Notes under the pieces: generated by a model | The model's database searches: none | Told to the model about the DNA's origin: nothing | The model's input: the letters and a program-made list of their open reading frames with translations, nothing else | Position numbers and translations under genes: made by a program | Assembly: GCA_045106175.1 (NCBI GenBank) | Contig: JBGCEF010000028.1 | Coordinates: 1 to 24,983 of the forward strand | Direction: 5' to 3' | Source of the DNA: TMED27 sp045106175 | Lineage (GTDB): Bacteria > Pseudomonadota > Alphaproteobacteria > Micavibrionales > Micavibrionaceae | DNA: 24,983 nt | Shown: positions 15,829-24,814 of the stretch, one piece after another | How positions within the stretch are numbered: the first letter of the stretch is position 1 | Layout: every line of letters starts with the position of its first letter

Positions 15829-17913
15829 ATGAATATACGCAAAATCAGCCTTCTAACCTCTTTGCTTTTATCCTTACTTTTTATATCGCTTGCTACATAT
15901 AAATTAATATCTTTAAACGCCGAAAAATCTGCGAATGAAGATTTGCAGGCCGCTGTTATTGCTTCTAGCATTTTAAATAAAGCCATCATTGAGCTTTCCC
16001 TTGAACGTTCTGTTATGCAAGTAACGCTTAATTTACCCGATGCTATTGCAAAAGAGTTTCGCGGATTAATTGACGAGCAAATAAAAAAATCAGAAGCTGG
16101 ATTTGATGAAGCCGCGCGCCTTGTTCAAGAAGATGACGGCTTTAGGCGTAAAGATGAGTTTTTGAATAGCCTTAAAAAACTACGAGAAGAAATTAATGTT
16201 TTACGCGTCAAGGCGGATAGGAATTTATCTGTTCCTTTGAACAGAAGAAATAACGATGATGTTAAAAATTTACCAATCAATATGAAAGAAATTATCTTAT
16301 TATTTTCATATTTACCGATTGAACTTAAACCTGAAAACGCCACTATTTCTTCTAAAACTATTGCTATGGAAGGCATTCAAAAAGAAGCTTGGGCAATTCG
16401 TGAGTTTGGGGGGCGCGAGCGTACATATTTAGCGATAGCGGCCGCTACTGGTGGGAAATTATCTGATGTAACATTAGAAGATATGAAACTTTATCATGAG
16501 GCCGCCGAGGCTGCCATGCATAAGCTGGAGCTAATAGCGGGATACAAAGGTTTAGATGCAAAAGTATTGCAGCAAGTTGAAAAAGTGAGAGATGTATACT
16601 TTAGCGATTACAAGAAAATTCGCAAAGATATGATAAACGCCTCTGCGTCAGGTATACCTTACTCAATTTCATTTGGTGACTTTTTTACGAAGTCTTCTGA
16701 CGCGCTTGATACTGCAGTTAATCTATCTTATTTAGCTGGCGATAAAATGGCAGAATATATTGAAGAAGACCTTCAACATTCCGTAAAAATGCTTTGGGCT
16801 TTTATCATTGTTTTGGTGGTTGCTATTTGTTTATGTGCCTTTCAAATATATTACACAATGATACGTGTCTCAGGTCGCATAGATAGTCTTTCATCGTTAA
16901 TGGAAAAACTAACAAATGGAGACACAGATTTAGACTTAGGCGCTTATGCTGGCTCTGATGAAATTGATAAAATGGCAGAGCATGTGGAAGTCTTCCGTAA
17001 AAATGCTATAGAAGTTTCTCGTCTTGAAGCTGAGCAAAAAGCTGCGGAAGAGCGGCAAGCACAAGAGAAAAAACAAGCAACCGAAGCCATGGCGAACCAG
17101 TTTGAAGAACAAGTAGGAGGTATTGTGAGTGAGGTTGAAAAAGCGGCCTCAGATATGCAGGGTATGGCTAGTATTTTATCTGACGCTATACAGAAAACAT
17201 CTAGCCAAAGCGCAACAGTCGCTTCTTCTTCGCAAGAAGCTACAACGAATGTTCAAACTGTTGCAGCAGCAGCAGAGGAAATGACAGCATCTATTGGAGA
17301 GATTTCGAAAAATGTTAGGGATACGGCGCAAACTGCTAAAGAGTGTAGTCAAGCGGCCGCGACTTCACAAAGTAAGCTGAGCTATCTTCAGGCTGCGGTA
17401 GAGGAAATTGATAGCGTCATTCAATCCATCAATGATGTTGCCGAACAAACAAACTTACTTGCGCTGAATGCAACCATCGAAGCTGCCCGAGCAGGAGAGG
17501 CAGGCAAGGGGTTTGCTGTTGTTGCAAATGAAGTCAAATCTCTTGCAAGTGAGACCCATAAAATGACAGAAGAAATAGCAAGAAAAGTGGAAGATATTAA
17601 AACGAGCGCTAGCGATACAATATCCAGTGTGAGTGATATTATTACACAGATAAGCTCTGTAGACGATAAAACGACAAATGTAGAAGCAGCAATAGACCAG
17701 CAAGCAACAGCAACAAATGAAATTAGCCAAAATGTACAACAAGCATCAATCGGCACAAGTAACGTATCTCAAAGTATTGAGCATGTGCAGCAAGCGGCAA
17801 ATGATAGCTCTGCATCGACAGAAGAATTAAAAACGGCTTCTGAAAGCTTAGCAACACAAGCAACAGAACTCAAAAATGCAGTTGATATGTTTTTAAAGGA
17901 AGTCAGAGGATAA
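15829..17913 (+). CDS. Methyl-accepting chemotaxis protein
   Basis: The 694-residue receptor has a first transmembrane helix at 6-26, a large helical periplasmic sensor (about 30-318), a second helix at 321-343, a HAMP domain (about 344-397) and a cytoplasmic signalling coiled coil. The signalling tip is canonical: AEQTNLLALNATIEAARAGE near 538-557, then AGKGFAVVANEVKSLA. It couples ligand sensing to CheA/CheW. The sensor contains LSLERSVMQVTL (around 62-73) and GGRERTYLAIAAATG (around 193-207), which resembles the helical nitrate/nitrite-sensing (NIT) type; that is tentative. The start has AGGA seven bases upstream. There is no C-terminal CheR-binding pentapeptide; it ends LKEVRG. No other chemotaxis gene is nearby. 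Confidence 0.95.
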   Translation: MNIRKISLLTSLLLSLLFISLATYKLISLNAEKSANEDLQAAVIASSILNKAIIELSLERSVMQVTLNLPDAIAKEFRGLIDEQIKKSEAGFDEAARLVQEDDGFRRKDEFLNSLKKLREEINVLRVKADRNLSVPLNRRNNDDVKNLPINMKEIILLFSYLPIELKPENATISSKTIAMEGIQKEAWAIREFGGRERTYLAIAAATGGKLSDVTLEDMKLYHEAAEAAMHKLELIAGYKGLDAKVLQQVEKVRDVYFSDYKKIRKDMINASASGIPYSISFGDFFTKSSDALDTAVNLSYLAGDKMAEYIEEDLQHSVKMLWAFIIVLVVAICLCAFQIYYTMIRVSGRIDSLSSLMEKLTNGDTDLDLGAYAGSDEIDKMAEHVEVFRKNAIEVSRLEAEQKAAEERQAQEKKQATEAMANQFEEQVGGIVSEVEKAASDMQGMASILSDAIQKTSSQSATVASSSQEATTNVQTVAAAAEEMTASIGEISKNVRDTAQTAKECSQAAATSQSKLSYLQAAVEEIDSVIQSINDVAEQTNLLALNATIEAARAGEAGKGFAVVANEVKSLASETHKMTEEIARKVEDIKTSASDTISSVSDIITQISSVDDKTTNVEAAIDQQATATNEISQNVQQASIGTSNVSQSIEHVQQAANDSSASTEELKTASESLATQATELKNAVDMFLKEVRG

Positions 17914-18120
17914 TCAATTATATTGCCCCGGCTTTTCTCCTAGGCTTTAGTTTTGTAAGGGTTTTTGAAACTTCGTTAAAACTACCCAAAACTTCCTTTC
18001 CTGCAAACATTGGAAATACTACGTTTTCGCATTTGGGGATAGACAGTGCCCCTTTGAAAGTTCTAAGTGAAGTGCGACACCGTGGAGATAATTGACGTTA
18101 GTGCATGAAGATGCAGAAGT

Positions 18121-18150
18121 AAACAAGCCGCCTGATCAGGCGGCTTGTTT
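18121..18150. terminator. Perfect 30-base palindrome, probable bidirectional terminator
   Basis: The two 15-base halves are exact reverse complements, centred on TGATCA, with a GC-rich core (GCCGCC/GGCGGC). On the plus strand it is followed by ACTTTTTGG. The stop codon of the minus-strand Cys-rich gene overlaps its right edge, so it most likely ends that transcript and could also stop read-through from the chemotaxis gene. Confidence 0.75.
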
Positions 18151-18919
18151 ACTTTTTGGTCAATCCAACATCTTTATAGTGATAAGCTGTTATTCCCTTA
18201 CCATCTCCAAGATGGCGCCACCAATGCCCATAGGTGTTAACACTAGTTCCATCCGGACCGTTACCACTATTACAAAGCGGCATTGAACATCCTCTAAATT
18301 TTACTAGAGGGTCTTCGTCATCTTCTGATTGAGGCTCCGTTGAAACGATATTTTGGTTGGGTATACAAGCTTTATAGGAATGATTATATGTAGACCCTAT
18401 TGAACAGCACAAACCTTTTGGCTCACCATTCTCATCACAAGTCGGCAATTCTTTTGGGTTAAAGAATATTGTTCCTCCTCGGCGAAGTGTATCAAGACTT
18501 TGTTCAAACCAAGGCTTATCTCTAAACAGCGCCTTATAAGCGTTGTAAAAATCACAACTGTTATTGGTTGGACTAGCACATAAATCATTTTCAATTATGT
18601 CGATGACATTATATGGCTCTTCTACGCAATCATAATATTCGATTGATCCTTGTATCTCTCGCCAGCGCTTTAAGGGGTCTGTATCAATTGGTGTAGGAAT
18701 AGCCTGGGCGGCATCCTTGGGGTGTAATACCTTTTTTTCTTGTTCAATGGCAACACGCTTTATCTTGCAGGTTTTTAAAATATCTCCTTCTCTAAATGTC
18801 TTAGTCTGGACTTCTTGAACTTGGAGAGAAGGGGATGCATTTTCTTCTGCAATGGCTGATTCTTCACAAAAAAACAAAAACGTTAATGATACAATCTGTA
18901 TGTATAATAAATATTTCAT
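18149..18919 (-). CDS. Secreted Cys-rich protein of unknown function
   Basis: I do not recognise this 256-residue protein. A signal peptide is clear: MKYLLYIQIVSLTFLFF hydrophobic core and a probable cleavage after AIA at 24. No lipobox is present. The mature part has ten cysteines (including KTCKI, YDCVEE, DLCAS, NSCDF, PTCDE, GLCCS, KACIP, RGCSM, PLCNS), which suggests several disulfides. The C-terminus is aromatic and His-rich (YGHWWRHLGDGKGITAYHY). It ends within the palindromic terminator, is flanked by IS30 debris upstream, and seems to be transcribed alone from a promoter directly at its start. It is probably a periplasmic or extracellular protein. Confidence 0.75.
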   Translation of the reverse strand: MKYLLYIQIVSLTFLFFCEESAIAEENASPSLQVQEVQTKTFREGDILKTCKIKRVAIEQEKKVLHPKDAAQAIPTPIDTDPLKRWREIQGSIEYYDCVEEPYNVIDIIENDLCASPTNNSCDFYNAYKALFRDKPWFEQSLDTLRRGGTIFFNPKELPTCDENGEPKGLCCSIGSTYNHSYKACIPNQNIVSTEPQSEDDEDPLVKFRGCSMPLCNSGNGPDGTSVNTYGHWWRHLGDGKGITAYHYKDVGLTKK

Positions 18920-18925
18920 CTCATA

Positions 18926-18931
18926 ATTATA
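18926..18931 (-). promoter_or_regulatory. TATAAT -10 box placed for a leaderless transcript
   Basis: A perfect TATAAT on the minus strand ends six bases before the ATG of the Cys-rich gene. Transcription normally starts five to nine bases downstream, which would be at or next to the ATG. No Shine-Dalgarno is present, and the -35 region is weak. This fits a leaderless mRNA; it is inference from spacing. Confidence 0.4.
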
Positions 18932-18933
18932 GC

Positions 18934-19378
18934 CTAAAAATTCTTACAAAACACCTCTTTCGGCGTTCGATAACCAAGACATTTTCTGGGCGTGTTGTTT
19001 ATTTTATCTGCAATAGCAGTAAGGTTGTCATTTGAGATTTGTTCTAAATCCGTATTCCTTGGTAAAAACCTCCTGATCCTACTGTTTGTATTTTCTACTG
19101 TACCTTTTTGCCAAGGCGAGCGTGGATCACAGTAATAGCTTTTGATATTCAACTGACGAGAGAGGAGGGGGTAATATAAAAACTCCGATCCTCGATCAAA
19201 TGTTACCGTCTGACGCATCGGCTTTGAGAACTGCCGCAAACGTTCACGAATGCTGCCCATCACTGTGTTTGAGTGCTTCGTTTCATTTTTAATGAGAACA
19301 GTATAACGGCTTTTTCGCTCTGTCAGCGTTGTCACATTGGCTTTTCCTAATTCTTTTTGAAACAATATTGCGAGCAGC
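18934..19378 (-). pseudogene. IS30-type transposase, 5'-truncated remnant
   Basis: The frame encodes the C-terminal half of an IS30-family integrase domain: GKANVTTLTERKSRYT, TFDRGSEF (second catalytic Asp), then ENTNSRIRRFLPRNTD (catalytic Glu), ending GYRTPKEVFCKNF. The N-terminal helix-turn-helix and the first catalytic Asp are missing. The frame runs on to 19431, but bases beyond 19379 belong to the giant protein gene. The junction therefore lies at about 19347-19379. It is inactive. Confidence 0.85.
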
Positions 19379-22300
19379 CTAAACCATAGTCTCAATCGTA
19401 CCATCAGAGAAAAGCGTGGCAGCATCTGCAAGGCCTATAACACCGTCGAGCCTAAGCATCTCAACGAAGTTATTCGCGCCGCCATCAACATCAATCATGA
19501 TGGATGTATCGCTGCCATCATCGGTGATTTGAACGAAGTCTGTAATCGCATCGGACAATGGATCATAGCCTTCCAAAATACCGCTGATATCCAGCACATC
19601 ACCACTGGCGGCATCAAAATTATGAATGCTCTCAATGATATCCGTATTATCATTGATGAAAAACGTATCCACCTCAGCGCTTGCATAAAGATCAACCTCA
19701 ACACCCTTTAAAGAGCCATCATTCACAGAGAGTTCAAGGCGCATCTCATCCGTTTCACGGTCAACGCTGACGCGTAATCCTGTTACATTGCTATCCATTC
19801 CGGTAATATCAATATCACCAAAATCTCCATAAAGCTGATCAATCTCTTTGATCAGGTCGTAGCTATAGAGGCCATCAGCCAAAGCGATATCAGAAACATC
19901 TAAGGCCAATGTGGTATCACCAGAGCCAAGATCTATAATAGAATTGATATCTGGTGTATCACCAAAGTGACCGGATTTAAATTCGCGGATGGTTGTTATA
20001 TCATCACCATCAATATCAAAGGCTAATGTTCCCCCACCCTTGAGGATAAGAGATGCATCGCCCGCATCAGAACCATCAAAGCCGACTTTGGCGTTTGAGC
20101 CTGCGATCATGATGCTATCACCGCTATCCACTGTGAAGGTTGCATTATAACCGGCGGCAAAGATCACTTGTGCGTTGCCGGAGATATCAAGGCTATACGA
20201 ACCATCCCAATCGCCTGTATTGGCAAAGCGGCCACCATCTGCTGTGATAGAAAGCATATCGGCATCAGAATACCCGTCTGCCCAGAACTGACCGGCATTG
20301 CCAATAAGAAGGCGACCGCCATCTTCACCAACCTGCAAATCATTGGCAACATTCAGATATCCTTGACGAACAGTCAGCTCACCATTAGATCCAAGGTCAA
20401 GGTCATTAACCGTAACAGTGCCACTAAAATTAACCCAATTACCGGCAAGATTAATATTGTCACCATCTTCTGGCAGATAACCTTTATCCCAATTCAAACG
20501 ATTATCCCAGCGTACACCTTCTCCTAAATCACTTGGTACAAAACGAAGCGTTTCGCTTTCCAACACAGACTCGGGAATGTCAACGCCAAAACCTTCTTGA
20601 AAATATTTGATTATAAGCTCAGCATCTGTATAGCCATCCAAGTTGCTTGAGGCATTATCTCGAAGGTAATTTGCTAGATCATCTACTGTTGCATTGGGAT
20701 CACCAAGAAGATTGGCCGCATAATTTTCGATCGTGGTTTGATCTAAAACAGTTTTATCAAGATTTTCAACATTATTTGCAAAAGTTTCTAATTGTTCTGA
20801 AGTGTATCGTTCAATATCTCTCTGACCGTACCATTTATATATAATTGTATCATTATAATTAGCTTCATCTTCAATGTATAATGGGCTTTTCACAAGATAT
20901 TTCTCGATAATTTCTTGTGCATCTGCTGGATTGGCAGCATGTGCCACTATATTATCAACATGCGTTGTTAGCCATGCTAGATCTTGAACGCCCCAAGCTG
21001 CAAGAGTGGGCCTAACGCTAAGCAGATGAGTTGCCGAGGATGTTGTGACATTACCACTAACAAGTGAATAATTTCCAACGGGGCCAAATGTTTTATAATC
21101 GCCTCCCAAAATGCTAAAATTCCACATATTGTTAAAAAATAGATTATCTTCTACAAATGCGCCGCCCCTAAATTGTACACCAACGTAAGAACTGCGTGTG
21201 CTGATTGAATTTCGGTATGTGACATCTGTTGTATCATACTGAAAATAGACATTATGACTGTATACCCCCGGAGCTTGAGGGCTATCTGCGGAAAGGTTAG
21301 GATCAAAACCTGCTCCCCAACCATTATGGTCGAAGTACGAATTATCCACTAAAATGCCATCGACGTCTTTAGCAAGAAATCCATTGATTCTATCTCTAAA
21401 TGCGTCCCATGAGGCAGCACCACTTCTTGGAGCAAAATTAGTAGAATCTACTACAGATGAATTAATGAAGGTAAAATTATCAAAGTATCTAATATTCATC
21501 TCTCCAGCTAAAATGCTATTATCTACCAAGACGTTTTTGTCTTCATGACTTCCTTCAATTCCATATACTTTTAATCCGCCCCCAAGACGTAAATTTGAAA
21601 TTACTATATTTTTACTCGGCAAAGTTTGTAGGGCAGCAGAGTCGTAGATGATAGGAAGCTCTCCTACACCATAAGAAGTGACGTGGGCTGGATTAAGTTC
21701 TGATTCTCCGTTGGTTCCACGATCAAAAATTCTATTGGTATCTACTGACCGATACTCATACCCACGTTCAAATAAAAGCCAGTTTGAGTTTGATTTGCCA
21801 CCTCCTGTGGTATGTTGCCAAACCTCTATACCTACATCTGTCTTTAAGGCTGTCGCTTCGGTAGAACCATATGGAAGGCCATTTTCTAATATCCAACGGG
21901 AATTAACTTGACTAACATCAACGCCTTCTAAACCCGCAATGTCTTGACGGCTTAATCCATGATCACCTTCTGTAACGAAAATTTTTCTATGATTTTCACC
22001 TGCTTCAACAATAACATTTCCATTACTGTTTGTTTGGAGCATATAATGATCACCATATCCCCAGCCAGCTTGCTGTATCGATTGTTCAACGTTCAGGCTC
22101 ACATTACCTTCAGAAATATTACCGCTTTGATCTTCAATTTCGTATGTGAATGAAAGTAGTCCTGAAAAATCAGGATCGGTTAGAACAAGAGCCAAAGTTC
22201 CATCCGGGTTAACAGTAACATTTCCTTGTGCGGGCATGTCCTTCACACGTATTGAATGAAGGTCAAGATCAAAAGAATCATTCGAAGTCACATCTAACGT

Positions 22301-24712
22301 TGTCACACGGGCACCAACAACTTCATACTGATCATCAGCCGCAACCATTGTATCAACTTTTGTAAAGGTTGCCGTTGCAACTGTATTCCCACCGTTTTCA
22401 TCTGATACTGTATACGTAAAGCTGTCACTTCCTGTGAAATTACTATTTGGCGTATAAGTCAAAGTTCCATCAGAATTTTGTATAACTGATCCTTGGGAGG
22501 GTATTGAAATATTTGTGATAGATAACTGGCTATTTTCAACATCACTCGCTTCGGTTAAGCCACCAACGGTAATCGGTTTTGATTGAAAGAAATTAAAATC
22601 TGAATTGGTAACAACGGGTGCATCATTTACTGGATCTATATGTATTATGATCCTATTTCCTTCTCTTATAGCACCATTCTCATCTATGACCGAATATTCA
22701 AAGCGTTCTTCACCAGAAACATTAGTGTTAGGGGTGTATGTAATTGTGTTATCAGGATTGACAGTAACACTACCCTTACTTACAGACGTTAATTCAACGC
22801 TATGCAGACTTATTGTGTCGCCATCAATATCAGTATCATTCGCAAGAATATTTAATATATGTGAACCAGAATCCTCATCAATATAATATATATCCTTGAC
22901 GGCATTGGGCGCTGTATTATTAGGATCTATTGCACTATCCAAAATATTAATAGTCGCATTTTCCGTGAACTTATTTGTACCGTCACTAATTTCTATTTTA
23001 AGGTCATATTGAGATTTATTATCAAAATCAAGATGTTGTGGTGCATCCCTAGTAAGTGATAAGAAGCCATCTTTGTCTACTGCAAACACATTATTGTCAT
23101 TACCGTTAATGATTTTGTATGTATATTCGCTGGTTCCTTCTACTTCTATGCGTCCAACTAATGTCCGTTTTGGTGCAGACTCAATAATATCAAAAGTTGT
23201 AATTGTAACGTTAGGAACATCATAAACTGGATTTATACTTAAATTCACGGATGCACTACTTGTGCTGCCATTACCATCGCTTATTGTATAAGTGAAGCTA
23301 TCAAAGCCATTGTAATCCGCATTGGGTGTATAGGTAGCTGTACCATCACCGTTATTAACAATAACACCATTGGCTGCTGCGCTGATAGATACAATGGTGA
23401 TTGTATCCCCATCAGCATCACTGTCATTGGCCAAGAGATCGACCGTAACAGAGTCGTCTTCGTTTAATGTTACAATATCACTATTAGCATCAGGCGCAGC
23501 GTTACCTGGTATGATAATATCATCACTGGTGTCGTTTGTAATAGTGATGGTAAATGACAAGTCCATTGTCCCGCCGTTACCATCACGCACTTCTATTGTA
23601 ATGCCATGATTGGTGTCTGTTTCAAAGTCGAGCGCATTCTTCACACGCAATTCATTGCCAACAATCTCGAACTTATTATCCGCATCCCCCGTCAAACGGT
23701 AAGTCAAGGTGTCAGCATCAACATCGGACGCTGATAAAGTGCCAACTGCTGTTCCGGCTGCGACATTCTCTATGATGTTTGTTTGTGATAAAACTAAGAG
23801 AACTGGTGCGTCATTAATCGATGCCACAGCGAGAGAAACACTGGCTGTATTTGTGCCGCCATTACCATCGGAGATGCTATAGCTAAAGCTATCACTGCCA
23901 TTATAATTGGCATCCGGTGTATAGCTCACGGTTCCATCACCGTTATTCACTAAAGTGCCGTGCGCAACAGAACTCAGGGATGTAATTGTTAAATTATCAC
24001 CATCCTTATCGTTATCATTACCCAGTAAATCAATAACAACCGTGCCATCTTCAGACAACGCTGCACTATCATCAACTGCAACAGGATTAGTGTTTTGCAC
24101 AACATCATTAGGGTCGTCATTTGTATCATCTTTATCAGCGCGAATTTTTTTGATGGTCTCTGACGTTTCTTTTATCTCATCACGTACTTGTTTCATACGT
24201 GCGCGCAAATCATATAAGGTGTTACGACCATATTGAATACGGCTTTCTAACGCATCTCTATCAAGAGTCTCTGAATTATTTTCTTCCAAGATTCTGATAT
24301 CTGAAAGTTTACTTTTAAATTTTGATAATCGTGTTGTTAAATTTTGATAGCGCGATGAAAGAGTTTGCCCAGACTCTTCCAGGCCATTTAGTTTCGATTC
24401 TATTGTTTCTATTTTTTGTTCAAGATTAATCGCTTTCCTATACGCTCTGAGCTCACGTAAAACATCCTTCTCAGTAGCTATTTCTGATTTGAGTTCAGAT
24501 CTTTGTTCTCTTAGCACTTGTCTGTCCTCAATCGCTTCTGAAAGTTCTTCTTGCCTTGAATTATGCGATTTGGATCGAATGTCTCTTAAGTCTTTACCTC
24601 TTGAATCGTCTTCGTCCTTTTGAAAAGATTGAGAGAGTGCTAGAATTTCTTCTTTGGATTGAAGATTAGAAGCAACCCCAGAATTTTCAATGCTATTTTC
24701 TTGATTTGTCAT
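19379..24712 (-). CDS. Giant type I-secreted repeat protein with beta-helix section
   Basis: This 1777-residue protein has no N-terminal signal peptide. Residues 52-195 are a charged coiled coil. A linker leads to cadherin/Ig-like repeats: tandem-95-type at about 209-298, 405-493, 600-696, 697-786 and a diverged one at 790-876, interleaved with cadherin-like domains at 299-395 and 500-592. Calcium-type motifs recur (NDNDKDGD, NDSDADGD, NDTDIDGD). Residues 885-1235 look like a right-handed beta-helix (short strands such as NVLVDNSILAG, FTFINSSVVDS, GAFVEDNLFFNN). A helical section (1240-1385) and a beta-rich, Gly/Asp-rich part (1390-1670) follow. The C-terminus (1680-1777: DIIESIHNFDAASGDVLDIS, then MLRLDGVIGLADAATL) matches the VCA0849-type type I secretion target domain. 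It is likely a surface adhesin or polysaccharide-acting matrix protein. No transporter genes are in the window. Confidence 0.88.
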   Translation of the reverse strand: MTNQENSIENSGVASNLQSKEEILALSQSFQKDEDDSRGKDLRDIRSKSHNSRQEELSEAIEDRQVLREQRSELKSEIATEKDVLRELRAYRKAINLEQKIETIESKLNGLEESGQTLSSRYQNLTTRLSKFKSKLSDIRILEENNSETLDRDALESRIQYGRNTLYDLRARMKQVRDEIKETSETIKKIRADKDDTNDDPNDVVQNTNPVAVDDSAALSEDGTVVIDLLGNDNDKDGDNLTITSLSSVAHGTLVNNGDGTVSYTPDANYNGSDSFSYSISDGNGGTNTASVSLAVASINDAPVLLVLSQTNIIENVAAGTAVGTLSASDVDADTLTYRLTGDADNKFEIVGNELRVKNALDFETDTNHGITIEVRDGNGGTMDLSFTITITNDTSDDIIIPGNAAPDANSDIVTLNEDDSVTVDLLANDSDADGDTITIVSISAAANGVIVNNGDGTATYTPNADYNGFDSFTYTISDGNGSTSSASVNLSINPVYDVPNVTITTFDIIESAPKRTLVGRIEVEGTSEYTYKIINGNDNNVFAVDKDGFLSLTRDAPQHLDFDNKSQYDLKIEISDGTNKFTENATINILDSAIDPNNTAPNAVKDIYYIDEDSGSHILNILANDTDIDGDTISLHSVELTSVSKGSVTVNPDNTITYTPNTNVSGEERFEYSVIDENGAIREGNRIIIHIDPVNDAPVVTNSDFNFFQSKPITVGGLTEASDVENSQLSITNISIPSQGSVIQNSDGTLTYTPNSNFTGSDSFTYTVSDENGGNTVATATFTKVDTMVAADDQYEVVGARVTTLDVTSNDSFDLDLHSIRVKDMPAQGNVTVNPDGTLALVLTDPDFSGLLSFTYEIEDQSGNISEGNVSLNVEQSIQQAGWGYGDHYMLQTNSNGNVIVEAGENHRKIFVTEGDHGLSRQDIAGLEGVDVSQVNSRWILENGLPYGSTEATALKTDVGIEVWQHTTGGGKSNSNWLLFERGYEYRSVDTNRIFDRGTNGESELNPAHVTSYGVGELPIIYDSAALQTLPSKNIVISNLRLGGGLKVYGIEGSHEDKNVLVDNSILAGEMNIRYFDNFTFINSSVVDSTNFAPRSGAASWDAFRDRINGFLAKDVDGILVDNSYFDHNGWGAGFDPNLSADSPQAPGVYSHNVYFQYDTTDVTYRNSISTRSSYVGVQFRGGAFVEDNLFFNNMWNFSILGGDYKTFGPVGNYSLVSGNVTTSSATHLLSVRPTLAAWGVQDLAWLTTHVDNIVAHAANPADAQEIIEKYLVKSPLYIEDEANYNDTIIYKWYGQRDIERYTSEQLETFANNVENLDKTVLDQTTIENYAANLLGDPNATVDDLANYLRDNASSNLDGYTDAELIIKYFQEGFGVDIPESVLESETLRFVPSDLGEGVRWDNRLNWDKGYLPEDGDNINLAGNWVNFSGTVTVNDLDLGSNGELTVRQGYLNVANDLQVGEDGGRLLIGNAGQFWADGYSDADMLSITADGGRFANTGDWDGSYSLDISGNAQVIFAAGYNATFTVDSGDSIMIAGSNAKVGFDGSDAGDASLILKGGGTLAFDIDGDDITTIREFKSGHFGDTPDINSIIDLGSGDTTLALDVSDIALADGLYSYDLIKEIDQLYGDFGDIDITGMDSNVTGLRVSVDRETDEMRLELSVNDGSLKGVEVDLYASAEVDTFFINDNTDIIESIHNFDAASGDVLDISGILEGYDPLSDAITDFVQITDDGSDTSIMIDVDGGANNFVEMLRLDGVIGLADAATLFSDGTIETMV
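23281..23947 (-). repeat. Two DNA-level copies of an Ig-like repeat segment in the giant gene
   Basis: About 75 bases at 23281-23356 resemble 23872-23947, including the exact shared CCATCACCGTTATT at 23343 and 23934, offset 591 bases or 197 codons. The copies encode the end of tandem repeats 1 and 2 (NNGDGT-YTP-A-YNG-DSF-Y-ISDGNG). DNA similarity suggests fairly recent internal duplication and a place where repeat number could change by recombination. Confidence 0.6.
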
Positions 24713-24814
24713 GATTTAATTGATTACTTAAATGAATATTTATGTAGGTAGGTAGATATTACTGTTTATTATGACAATAAAACGGGGGTGACGCAAGTAA
24801 AAAGTCACGTGACG

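Noticed and set aside
17918..18097. Minus-strand open frame of 59 codons ending KLKPRRKAGAI just after the chemotaxis gene
   Set aside because: It has no usable start codon or Shine-Dalgarno and no recognised domain. It may be a remnant, but I cannot support it as a gene.
23281..24010. Repeated sequence considered as a CRISPR array or tandem satellite
   Set aside because: The similarity is between coding copies of Ig-like domains about 591 bases apart, with no short regular repeat-spacer pattern.
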